Positions 1 through 7,179 of a DNA stretch of 8,121 bases are shown here, piece after piece. How positions within the stretch are numbered: the stretch's first letter is position 1; every line of letters begins with the position of its first letter. Position numbers and translations under genes: made by a program. Source of the DNA: Eubacteriales bacterium (GTDB lineage Bacteria; Bacillota; Clostridia; Peptostreptococcales; Anaerovoracaceae); assembly GCA_028680875.1 (NCBI GenBank), contig JAQUJQ010000059.1, forward strand, positions 1-8,121, written 5' to 3'. The notes under the pieces were generated by a model. The model was not told where the DNA came from, did not search any database, and saw only the letters and a list, made by a program, of their open reading frames with translations.

Positions 1-207
1 GTTGTGCAAATACAAAGGGGTGGAGATTATCGAGGGGCATATGATGCCAGATCATGTTCATCTTTTGGTGAGTATCCCTCCGAAGATCAGCGTATCAAGC
101 TTCATGGGATACCTAAAGAGGAAAAGTACATTGAGGAACAAGAAAAGCATGATATAGCTCTAGACAAATTAAGTGTTAAAGAGTACGTAGACCCCTTTAA
201 GGGGTAA
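1..207 (+). pseudogene. tnpA: IS200/IS605-family Y1 transposase remnant (TnpA), 5'-truncated by the window and internally deleted
   Basis: This is a decayed Y1 single-strand transposase, which in intact form excises and inserts IS200/IS605 elements as single-stranded DNA. The first part reads in the frame starting at base 2 (CKYKGVEIIEGHMMPDHVHL, continuing LLVSIPPKISVSSFMGYLK). It contains the HUH metal-binding motif HVH at 53-61. The last part reads in a different frame, from base 127 to the stop at 205-207 (YIEEQEKHDIALDKL...DPFKG). It carries the Y-x-x-x-Q motif, where the Tyr is the catalytic nucleophile in this family. Roughly 40 residues that normally lie between the two parts are absent, and the reading frame changes at the junction near 122-130, so the product cannot be functional. 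The N-terminal portion lies outside the window. The frame open from base 4 to 207 mixes out-of-frame and true sequence and is not a real gene. Family assignment is strong; the deletion size is estimated from memory of intact relatives. Confidence 0.88.
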
Positions 208-349
208 TCAAGTAATACAAACATCCCTTTAGGGATAGCAAAAGAGGCAATGGCAAAGTGGCTTGAACATTGTGAAAGCCAGCGCCTTGAGACGCTGGCC
301 GGTAATAAGGGCTTATAGCCCTGAGCAAACCACCCGTTAGACGGGTGGT
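208..349 (+). mobile_element. Right-end non-coding region of the IS200/IS605-like element with four hairpins
   Basis: Downstream of the tnpA remnant are four compact inverted repeats in a row: ATCCCT/AGGGAT at 223-236 (2-nt loop), GCCAGCG/CGCTGGC at 278-299 (8-nt loop), AGGGCT/AGCCCT at 308-322 (3-nt loop) and ACCACCCGT/ACGGGTGGT at 329-349 (3-nt loop). All arms match perfectly. IS200/IS605 elements carry subterminal hairpins that TnpA recognises as single-stranded DNA, and the last one is the natural candidate for the right-end hairpin. The exact cleavage site and element boundary cannot be set from one copy; it probably lies within a few tens of bases after 349. The other three hairpins could belong to a transcribed structured RNA, but that is inference. 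Confidence 0.65.
329..349 (+). repeat. Perfect 9-bp hairpin, candidate TnpA-recognised right-end structure
   Basis: The arms ACCACCCGT (329-337) and ACGGGTGGT (341-349) are perfectly complementary around the loop TAG. It is the longest and last of the four hairpins behind the tnpA remnant, matching where IS200/IS605 elements place their right-end recognition hairpin. It has no following T-run (the next bases are GCTGATTTACG), so it is not a good intrinsic terminator. From 350 to the permease start at 464 I see no gene and only a weak TATAAA (405-410) with no convincing -35 box. Confidence 0.6.
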
Positions 350-463
350 GCTGATTTACGGCATTTAAAAATGGTCACCCCCCTTTCCTTCAAAAAGAGT
401 CTTCTATAAAACCAATTTTTGTGATTAAATGATGGTAGAAATTAAGAAAGTGAATGGAAGTCG

Positions 464-1918
464 ATGTCAGAAATCAACAATAGTATTAACTCGGATACCA
501 ATAAAGGGCTTAAGCGTGTATTAGGTAGAACAGATGTGCTGGCCTTAGCCTTCGGAACTATGGTGGGTTGGGGATGGGTCATCCTGTCCGGCCTGTGGAT
601 TAAAGAGGCTGGGATGGCAGGCGCCTTGCTTGCGTTTGCCATCGGTGCAACTCTTTGCATCCTAGCGGGGCTTACCTATGCTGAATTGACGGCTGCACTG
701 CCTTTAGCCGGCGGAGAAATGGTATATATCTATCGGGCCATGGGTTCAGGTTTCGCTTGGATTGTCGGGTGGGCCATCTCCTTCGCTTATATCGGCGTTG
801 CAGCGTGGGAAGGCATTGCCCTAGCCACAGCCATTGACTATATTCTCCCGATACCAAAAATAGGTTACCTCTGGGACGTAGGAGGTTATCCCGTCTATGC
901 TTCCTGGTCTCTCATTGGTATGGCAGGGGCCTTAGTCCTGCTATTCCTCAATTATTTCGGAACCCGTCCCGCTATTATTTTCCAGGTAATGATTACATCG
1001 GCTCTTTTTCTGGTAGGGCTGATATTTGTCTTTGGCGGCATATCCTTTGGCAGTCCCGAATACATGACTCCTATTTATACAGGAGCCAAAGGAGTAATAA
1101 CTGTTTTATTGATGGTCCCATCAATGTTTGTTGGCTTTGACGTTATCCCTCAATCTGCCGAGGAAATGAACCTGCCATTAAAGCAGATTGCAAAAGTCTT
1201 CATTGTCTCCATTATCATGGCTACCTCCTGGTATTTTTTAATTATTTTAGGAATTAGCCTGTCGGCCCCTCCTGAAGTGCGAAATGCCGGGATTGTACCT
1301 GCGGCCGATGCCATGGCTTACTGCTTTCGATCTCCTTTTTTCGGAAAGATTATGATTCTGGGAGGGATCTGCGGTATCATGACTAGCTGGAACGGATTTA
1401 TCGTTGGGGCCTCAAGGGTAATTTACGCCATGGGAAGAGCCAAAATGCTTCCTTCCTTCTTCGGAAGGCTGCACCTGCGATATAAAACACCTACAGGCGC
1501 TATCCTGTTGGTGGGTACTATTTGCGCCGTCACTCCTATGCTGGGGAAAAATGCATTAATATGGTTCGTAAACGCCAGCGCTTTTGGTTCTGTTATATCC
1601 TATCTTATGGTAGCAATTGCCTTCCTTATTCTGCGAAAAAAAGAGCCGGAGCTGGAACGGCCTTTTCGCATCAAATATGGAAAGCAGGTGGGAATTATCG
1701 TGGCAATAATATCCGTAAGCATTTTATTGCTTTACACCCCAATGGGACAGGTATCCCTGAAATGGCCACATGAATGGATATTGATTATATTCTGGGGTTT
1801 GCTGGGAGCTTTGCTGGCCATGTGGAGCAGAGTATTCCATGGTAAAATTACACTAGCGGAAAGAGAATTATTAATATTTGGAGAAGAGTATTCCCGAAAG
1901 GAATATTCCAATGAATAG
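464..1918 (+). CDS. APC-superfamily amino acid/polyamine permease
   Basis: A 484-residue secondary transporter of the amino acid-polyamine-organocation (APC) type, expected to import an amino acid, amine or similar solute across the cytoplasmic membrane. The protein has about 12 hydrophobic helices, near residues 24-46, 52-77, 95-125, 147-165, 170-190, 208-225, 244-264, 295-320, 345-362, 366-390, 408-425 and 438-455. Family hallmarks are the helix-1 glycine motif GTMVGWGW (31-38), PLAGGEMVYIYRAMG (80-94) and, around helix 6, GFDVIPQSAEEMNLP (224-238). The region GASRVIYAMGRAKMLP (315-330) is also typical. Length fits the family. The substrate cannot be read from sequence. The ATG at 464 is the only reasonable start, though its ribosome site is weak: GGAAG at 456-460, only 3 bases away. 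It is the first gene of an operon, and its stop overlaps the kinase start by 8 bp. The downstream kinase carries an amino-acid-binding-type sensor, which supports an amino-acid-like substrate. Confidence 0.9.
   Translation: MSEINNSINSDTNKGLKRVLGRTDVLALAFGTMVGWGWVILSGLWIKEAGMAGALLAFAIGATLCILAGLTYAELTAALPLAGGEMVYIYRAMGSGFAWIVGWAISFAYIGVAAWEGIALATAIDYILPIPKIGYLWDVGGYPVYASWSLIGMAGALVLLFLNYFGTRPAIIFQVMITSALFLVGLIFVFGGISFGSPEYMTPIYTGAKGVITVLLMVPSMFVGFDVIPQSAEEMNLPLKQIAKVFIVSIIMATSWYFLIILGISLSAPPEVRNAGIVPAADAMAYCFRSPFFGKIMILGGICGIMTSWNGFIVGASRVIYAMGRAKMLPSFFGRLHLRYKTPTGAILLVGTICAVTPMLGKNALIWFVNASAFGSVISYLMVAIAFLILRKKEPELERPFRIKYGKQVGIIVAIISVSILLLYTPMGQVSLKWPHEWILIIFWGLLGALLAMWSRVFHGKITLAERELLIFGEEYSRKEYSNE
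1897..1902 (+). promoter_or_regulatory. Ribosome binding site that fixes the kinase start at 1911
   Basis: AAAGGA lies 8 bases before the ATG at 1911, inside the last codons of the permease gene. It favours that ATG over the upstream in-frame TTG at 1878, which would add 11 polar residues in front of the membrane segment. Because this site and the start codon lie within permease codons, the two genes are probably translationally coupled. Confidence 0.65.
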
Positions 1919-3938
1919 AAAGCTTATATTAATGATTCTGATCATTATATCCGTTGCCTTTATGTTTGCCTACAGAAGCGTAAATTCTCTTCAGTCCATA
2001 AATCAGGCACAACCGATAATGCTCTATCCTCTGAGTCAGGAGCAAAGGGATTGGATCGCTAAAAAAGAAGAGTTGGTTATCGGTATACCCGATGACTCTG
2101 TTCCTCTGGTAAACTGGAATGCAGGTGATAAACCCGCCGGGCTCCTTATTGACTACATTGATCTGATCGGTAGCGGATATAATATGAAGCTGCGCTATGT
2201 TCCCATTCTTCGTAGCGACCTGAAAGCAAAATTGTCCGATGGAGAAATCGATGCAGTTCTTTCTATGCAGGATAAAGTGCTTGAGAATTCAATATCTTTT
2301 ACTATGCCGATTGTAAAAGCCAAGGGAGTTCTTTTTATGGAAAACGATGTCTCTATAGATGAATCTGATAAAGGAAAAGGCTTAAACATTTTAATTGTTG
2401 AGGGAGATCCTTCCATTCAGAAGTTGAAAAAAGCCTTTCCGAATATCCAGTTTCTGAATGTAAAAAGTGTACAAGAGGCTGTACGCCGTCTAAGAGCCGG
2501 GGAAGGCAATGGGGTAGCGGGAAGTGAGACTGCCTTGATCTATTATTTAGGCAATGCTTATATTTCTCAAAATCTAATAAAAGTCCAAGGTTACCTTTAC
2601 GAAAAGAACTACTGTTTCGTCGTGTCAAAGAATAACAAAACTCTGTATGAAATCCTGAACAATGCAGTTTATCACATGGATAATGGTCAGGTCATTTCGA
2701 GCCTGCAAGCCAAGTGGATGGGGATATCATATCCGCTTTTTTTAGAAAATATGACGAAAAAAACCGGGATTATCATACTTATCTTGTTTACGGCAATTTT
2801 ATGTGTGTTCATGATATTCTACCAGTCAAACAAAAGCCTGTATGAAGAACTGCAACAAAGAATGGAGCTTCTCATAGAGAGCCAGAATGAGATGCAGACT
2901 ACCTTTGACGGAGTCACTTACTACCTTGCGGAGGTCAATCGGGAGGGCAAAATCGTCGATATAAATAAAGCTTTATCCCAATATCTCCAAATTAAGCGCT
3001 ACAAGGCAATAGGCTTGCCTTTAGTAGAGCTTCTCAGTAGCGATAAGGATGCGAGAGAAAAGCTGACACAACTTATCGTAAAGACCTTTGATGAGGAAAA
3101 AGAAAACAGCGAGGAGATTTCAGCCGGAAAGCGAATATTTGAAGTTCACACCTTTGCGATAAAAGATAACCGGGAAAAGGTAAGGAAAATATTGTTTATG
3201 ATCGTTGATGTGACCGACGAGCGAAGTGCGGAAAGGCAAATGCTTCAGGATAATAAAATGATTGCAATAGGGCAGTTGGCAGCAGGAGTGGCTCATGAAA
3301 TCCGCAACCCGCTGGGCCTGATCCGGAATTATTGTTATGTTTTGAAAGAAATAGATCAAAACGATACGGTCACCAGAGATGAGGCGATCCGGGTTATTGA
3401 AAGAGCGGTAGATAAATCTAGTAAAATTATTGAGAATTTGCTTAAATTTTCAAGATTATCTTCTAATAAAAAAGAGCTTACTGACTTGAGTACACATTTT
3501 AAGTATATTATTGAACTCCAAAAAAATTGGTTGGCTAAACAAAATATTGAGATATATCATAAATACAGCGGACCGCATTTCGCCGTGGTAAACGTGGAAG
3601 CGATTGAGCTTGTTTTAATTAATCTCATTTCCAACGGAGCCGACGCAATTATCGGAGAATCCGGCCGGATTGAGGTCTCCTGCATTCATACGGAGCATCA
3701 CAGCATTCTCCTGTCTGTAAGCGATACGGGTGAGGGAATTCCCACTGAAATCGTGGATGATATTTACAATCCGTTTTTTACAACCAAGGCCAACCGTGAG
3801 GGCAACGGTCTGGGACTTTATATTGTCTACAACGAGGTGATAAAGATGGGCGGAGAAATCCGGCTGGATAGCGAAATTGGAAAGGGAACAACTTTTACCG
3901 TAACGATTCCGATAGAGGAAGGGGCAGAAGCATTATGA
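1911..3938 (+). CDS. Membrane sensor histidine kinase with family-3 solute-binding-like sensor and PAS domain
   Basis: A 675-residue sensor kinase that should autophosphorylate and pass phosphate to the adjacent NtrC-type regulator. In order it has: an N-terminal membrane segment (about 4-22); an extracytoplasmic region (about 45-275) that looks like a family-3 periplasmic solute-binding domain, opening with KKEELVIGIPDD and containing DGEIDAVLSMQDK and a FTMPIV stretch; a second membrane segment (about 285-304); a short coiled linker; a PAS-like domain (about 327-438); HisKA with phospho-acceptor His462 in GVAHEIRNPLG; and the ATPase domain with N box (Asn571, Asn575), G1 box DTGEGIP (605-611), F box PFFTTK (621-626) and G2 box GNGLGL (631-636). 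All catalytic motifs are intact. The start at 1911 is chosen for its ribosome site. It overlaps the permease by 8 bp and the regulator by 4 bp (ATGA). Such sensors usually detect amino acids or similar small solutes; the actual ligand is unknown. Confidence 0.93.
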   Translation: MNRKLILMILIIISVAFMFAYRSVNSLQSINQAQPIMLYPLSQEQRDWIAKKEELVIGIPDDSVPLVNWNAGDKPAGLLIDYIDLIGSGYNMKLRYVPILRSDLKAKLSDGEIDAVLSMQDKVLENSISFTMPIVKAKGVLFMENDVSIDESDKGKGLNILIVEGDPSIQKLKKAFPNIQFLNVKSVQEAVRRLRAGEGNGVAGSETALIYYLGNAYISQNLIKVQGYLYEKNYCFVVSKNNKTLYEILNNAVYHMDNGQVISSLQAKWMGISYPLFLENMTKKTGIIILILFTAILCVFMIFYQSNKSLYEELQQRMELLIESQNEMQTTFDGVTYYLAEVNREGKIVDINKALSQYLQIKRYKAIGLPLVELLSSDKDAREKLTQLIVKTFDEEKENSEEISAGKRIFEVHTFAIKDNREKVRKILFMIVDVTDERSAERQMLQDNKMIAIGQLAAGVAHEIRNPLGLIRNYCYVLKEIDQNDTVTRDEAIRVIERAVDKSSKIIENLLKFSRLSSNKKELTDLSTHFKYIIELQKNWLAKQNIEIYHKYSGPHFAVVNVEAIELVLINLISNGADAIIGESGRIEVSCIHTEHHSILLSVSDTGEGIPTEIVDDIYNPFFTTKANREGNGLGLYIVYNEVIKMGGEIRLDSEIGKGTTFTVTIPIEEGAEAL

Positions 3939-5305
3939 ACAAAAGAGGCCTGAAAATATTGGTTGTGGATGATGAACAGGATTACTGCAACGTCATGAAA
4001 GTAATACTGGAAGCCAACGGACACATGGTTACTGTCAGCACATCGGGGGCCGGAGCTTTGGCGATTTTAAATGAAAAAACCTACGACCTGGTTGTTACTG
4101 ATCTGATGATGCCGGAAATCGACGGCAAGCAGCTTTTGCTTGAGATCAAAGAGCATTTTCCAGGAACGGAAGTAATTGTCCTGACCGCTTTCGGAAGCAT
4201 CGAAAACGCAGTGAATGCCATGCGGGAAGGGGCTTACTCCTATGTAACCAAAGGAGCAGATCCGGCCGAACTCCTCAGGGAAATCAGCAAACTCCATAAA
4301 ATGCTTAAACTGAAGCAGGAAAATCAATTGCTTAAGGAGAAAGTCAATCAATATGATGCCATGCTTGAAAGCGAAAGTCCTGCTTTCGGCAATATGCTTT
4401 CCATTGCAAAGAAGGCTGCCAACAGTGACACCAACATACTGCTCCTGGGAGAATCAGGAGTAGGGAAAGAAGTAATCGCCCGATTTGTTCATGAAAACAG
4501 TCCCCGAATCGGAAAGACTTTTATGGATCTGAATTGCCATGCCATTGCAGAAACTGTTCTGCAATCTGAGCTTTTCGGCCACGAAAAAGGTTCCTTTACC
4601 GGAGCTATTAACAGGAGGATTGGCCGCATTGAAGCAGCGGACAGCGGCACCCTCTTTTTGGATGAAATTGGCGATATTCCTCTTTCTATGCAGGCTAAAC
4701 TTTTGAAAGCCATCGAGACCAAGCGCATATACCGCATGGGGAGCAATGAGGAAATTGAGGTAGATTTCCGGTTAGTTACGGCCACAAATAAAAATCTGGC
4801 AGAGGAAATCGAAGTTGGTCGTTTTCGTGAGGATTTCTACTACCGACTGAGTACTATTGTGATAAACATTCCGCCGCTGCGGGAAAGGAAAGAAGATATA
4901 CCTCTTCTTATCGACTATTTTTTTAAACGGTCTCAAAATGAAATGAAAAAGCCCATCAGTAAGATCGAGAATTCCGTGATGGATTTTCTGATGAGCTATC
5001 ACTATCCCGGAAATGTCAGGGAATTGAAGAATATCATTGAACGGTTAGTGGTACTGTCTGAGGACGGTATAGTACAACAGGAATCCTTTCCCATCCCAAC
5101 CTACCGGAAAAAGATCGAAAGGTCGTCGGCACCGGATTTGGTAGAAGAAAAAGACCTTAAAGAAATTCGTAAAGAGACGGAGGCTATCTACATTGAGGAA
5201 ATTTTAAAAAAATATAACTACAATATGACCAAAACCGCCGAGGTCTTAGGTATAACCCGGCGGCAGCTTTTCAACAAGATTGCCGAGTATGGTTTGGGTA
5301 AATGA
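3935..5305 (+). CDS. NtrC-family sigma-54-dependent response regulator
   Basis: A 456-residue bacterial enhancer-binding protein, partner of the upstream kinase. The receiver domain (about 5-120) has the acidic pair Asp12/Asp13, phospho-acceptor Asp56 in VVTDLMMP, Thr84 and Lys106. The AAA+ domain (about 143-375) has Walker A GESGVGKE (172-179), the sigma-54-contacting loop GSFTGA (219-224, a common variant of GAFTGA), Walker B LFLDEIGD (240-247), and arginines in REDFYYRL (298-305) where the family places its arginine fingers. The C-terminus has a Fis-type helix-turn-helix (about 428-450, MTKTAEVLGITRRQLFNKIA). The protein is therefore expected to bind upstream enhancers and drive ATP-dependent opening of sigma-54 promoters. 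GGAAGGGG at 3917-3924 is a suitable ribosome site, and the ATGA overlap implies translational coupling to the kinase. Small oddity: Lys106 is followed by Gly rather than the usual Pro. No -24/-12 promoter was recognised in this window, so targets are likely elsewhere. Confidence 0.95.
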   Translation: MNKRGLKILVVDDEQDYCNVMKVILEANGHMVTVSTSGAGALAILNEKTYDLVVTDLMMPEIDGKQLLLEIKEHFPGTEVIVLTAFGSIENAVNAMREGAYSYVTKGADPAELLREISKLHKMLKLKQENQLLKEKVNQYDAMLESESPAFGNMLSIAKKAANSDTNILLLGESGVGKEVIARFVHENSPRIGKTFMDLNCHAIAETVLQSELFGHEKGSFTGAINRRIGRIEAADSGTLFLDEIGDIPLSMQAKLLKAIETKRIYRMGSNEEIEVDFRLVTATNKNLAEEIEVGRFREDFYYRLSTIVINIPPLRERKEDIPLLIDYFFKRSQNEMKKPISKIENSVMDFLMSYHYPGNVRELKNIIERLVVLSEDGIVQQESFPIPTYRKKIERSSAPDLVEEKDLKEIRKETEAIYIEEILKKYNYNMTKTAEVLGITRRQLFNKIAEYGLGK

Positions 5306-5315
5306 GCTAATTGCG

Positions 5316-5650
5316 ATGACAACCCAGCTTGATGTCACAGAAAAAGCAGAATTTTCCTCCGAACATAGACCGAGTATCTTTTGAACATTCAGTATACCGA
5401 CGGAGGCTGGCGCTGTAATAAGTTCAGCTTCGGCTGCGGACCGGAAACAGAGTTTTCGAATCCCTTTCTTACGCTTACCGCCTTGAATGCGTTCCGCTTT
5501 ACCAATAAAATCTTGTTTTCCGGAGACAGTAGCTGTTTGCAGGAATTAATACCTTTGATTGAATTTCAAAATCATCGTCCCCTTGTTTTATGGGCTTTGG
5601 ATTGTGCCAAACAAAGTTGTGGCAGCCGGTCGGAAAAAGGTGTAAGATAA
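5316..5650 (+). pseudogene. Degraded fragment, possibly of a prenyltransferase/squalene-cyclase-repeat-like protein
   Basis: The 389 bases between the regulator and the next gene hold no intact gene. A frame open from 5369 to the stop at 5648-5650 reads TEYLLNIQYTDGGWRCNK, then FSFGCGPETEFSNP and LTLTALNAFRF. The DGGW motif followed by a Leu/Ala-rich helix resembles the repeat unit of prenyltransferase/squalene-oxidase-like alpha-toroid proteins. The only start in this frame is TTG at 5381, without a good ribosome site, and the DGGW stretch begins almost immediately, so any N-terminal region is missing. Directly upstream, ATG 5316 to TGA 5382-5384 encodes a 22-residue stretch in another frame (MTTQLDVTEKAEFSSEHRPS...) that runs into the fragment and may be its former N-terminal part separated by a frameshift. 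The last 30 or so residues look unlike the family and end early. A pseudogene is most likely; a short unrelated gene is the alternative. The family call is tentative. Confidence 0.4.
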
Positions 5651-5694
5651 ATTTGTAACAATGCGTGGAGAAAAACATATAGAAGGGTGGGCAA

Positions 5695-7095
5695 ATGCGA
5701 ACTCACGAGATTATTTATTTTTTTAAGACATATCTACTATTCGGCGTTATCGGATTTTTGGCATTTGCTTTGTTAGGTGCCTTTGGTTACGTTGTTATAT
5801 ATAAAAAAATGCTCAAAGGGCCAAAAAAAATATCGAAGAGGCAAATTATCTTTGGGAGTCTTTTTATTGCATATATTATTATGGTTCTGGGAGTCACCTT
5901 TATAAGCCGGGGTTCCCACTTTCAGGGAAGTATGAACATTCATTTTTTGAGTTCCTATCAAGAGGCTTGGAATAAGTTTACTGCTTTGAGCTGGCAGTTC
6001 CTCATCCTTAACATATTCATGTTTGTACCATTTGGATTTTTGCTGCCACTATTGCATAATAAGTTTTTTAAGTTCTATTATACTTTAGCTGCCTCCCTGC
6101 TGTTTACCTTATTCATAGAGCTTTTCCAATTAAAAACAGGGATAGGAATCTTCGAGGTTGATGATATTTTTAACAATGTGTTAGGCGCTTTCATCGGATA
6201 TGGAATCATAATGGCTTTGATATCGGCTTTTACGGCTAAAAACAACAAAGGGATAAGTGTGATTGGTTTCTTGTCGCCACTGCTTATTACAGTTGCAGTG
6301 TTTGTAGGTATATTTGTATATTATGACCATAAAGAATTGGGAAATATCCCTCAGGACTATACTTATAAAATCAACCTTAATAGTGCAGAAATAGTCGTGA
6401 ATACCTCGCTCAATGAAAGTCAAGATTTGGCTCCAATCTATAAGGCTCCCACCTATCAAAAAGAGGAGTCTGCCCAATGGGTGAGGGGTTTTTTTGAAAA
6501 CATGGATATTGATACTGCGGGTTTAGAGATAAATGCTTATAACGACAATGCAATATTTTGGCAACGGGGAGAACCAACCTATAATGTATGGATAAACTAT
6601 ATTGGCGGAAGATACAGCTTTACTGATTTCTCTAGCTTTGACGATGAGGCAGAGCCTATGAATATTGAAGAGGATTTGCTTATGAAAGCGATAAATGACT
6701 TTGGAATTACGATTCCTGAGGAAGCTATATTTACGCATGAAGGTGCAGGTCGATATCAATGGAAAGTGGACAAGCTGGCTCGGGGAGATACCCTTATAGA
6801 TGGAACCATTACCTGCACCTATTATAGTGACAATACAGTGAAAGACTTGGATAATAATTTGATTACGTATCAGAAAGTAAGAGATGCATCAGTAAAAAGC
6901 AAAAAGGGTGCGTTTGGAGAGCTGACAGAGGGAAAGTTTCGATACATTAGCGATGGAAAGATAGATGAAATTATTATCGAAAATATAAGCCTGGACTACA
7001 TACTGGACACAAAAGGATTCTATCAGCCGGTATATCATTTCGAATCGATTATAGATGGCAATGAGCATTCAATCTTAATACCTGCAATCCATTGA
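5695..7095 (+). CDS. VanZ-like membrane protein with a large extracytoplasmic C-terminal region
   Basis: A 466-residue protein with two parts. Residues 1-180 are VanZ-like: helices near 12-35, 50-70, 100-120, 127-145 and 158-180, with family-typical stretches ISRGSHFQGSMNI (70-82), LNIFMFVPFGFLLP (105-118), the glutamate of IELFQ (141-145) and the conserved EVDDIFNNVLGAFIGY (154-169). VanZ of vancomycin-resistance clusters gives low-level teicoplanin resistance by an unclear route; most VanZ-like proteins have no assigned function. After another helix (about 187-209) comes a hydrophilic tail (210-466) with no motif I recognise. It is rich in Asp, Glu, Tyr and Ile in a beta-like pattern, and probably lies outside the membrane given the preceding helix. 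The start is supported by AGAAGG (5681-5686), 8 bases before the ATG. It stands alone, after a degraded fragment and before merR. The tail could be a separate folding module of the lipoprotein or YcdB kind, but that is a guess. No role in resistance can be claimed from sequence. Confidence 0.8.
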   Translation: MRTHEIIYFFKTYLLFGVIGFLAFALLGAFGYVVIYKKMLKGPKKISKRQIIFGSLFIAYIIMVLGVTFISRGSHFQGSMNIHFLSSYQEAWNKFTALSWQFLILNIFMFVPFGFLLPLLHNKFFKFYYTLAASLLFTLFIELFQLKTGIGIFEVDDIFNNVLGAFIGYGIIMALISAFTAKNNKGISVIGFLSPLLITVAVFVGIFVYYDHKELGNIPQDYTYKINLNSAEIVVNTSLNESQDLAPIYKAPTYQKEESAQWVRGFFENMDIDTAGLEINAYNDNAIFWQRGEPTYNVWINYIGGRYSFTDFSSFDDEAEPMNIEEDLLMKAINDFGITIPEEAIFTHEGAGRYQWKVDKLARGDTLIDGTITCTYYSDNTVKDLDNNLITYQKVRDASVKSKKGAFGELTEGKFRYISDGKIDEIIIENISLDYILDTKGFYQPVYHFESIIDGNEHSILIPAIH

Positions 7096-7179
7096 ACGAA
7101 CAGATTTTTATATTATGGGCTTATATATGAGTCAGATCCTGCTGCCGGTTTACATTACCCTTTTGCGGCACAAATGTTT

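Noticed and set aside
4..207. 67-codon open frame at the window start as a real gene
   Set aside because: Its first 40 or so residues are out of frame with the transposase code; only the last part from base 127 matches TnpA. It is an artefact of the internal deletion.
250..268. TGGCAAAGTGGCTTGAA as a sigma-54 -24/-12 promoter
   Set aside because: The gap between GG and the second element is one base too long, the -12 GC is missing (GA instead), and it lies in the IS right-end region.
208..349. CRISPR array or tRNA in the hairpin cluster
   Set aside because: The hairpins differ from one another with no regular repeat and spacer, and no cloverleaf or CCA-type pattern is present.
371..388. ATGGTCACCCCCCTTTCC as a sigma-54 promoter for the permease operon
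   Set aside because: It has a GG at the right place but lacks the TTGC -12 element.
405..410. TATAAA as the -10 box of the permease operon
   Set aside because: No acceptable -35 box is present 16-18 bases upstream, so it is too weak to call.
1878..1910. TTG at 1878 as start of the histidine kinase
   Set aside because: ATG 1911 has a properly spaced AAAGGA and sits directly before the membrane segment; the TTG has neither advantage.
5317..5337. TGACA/TGTCA inverted repeat after the regulator as an intrinsic terminator
   Set aside because: The stem is only 5 bp with an 11-base loop, and no T-run follows.
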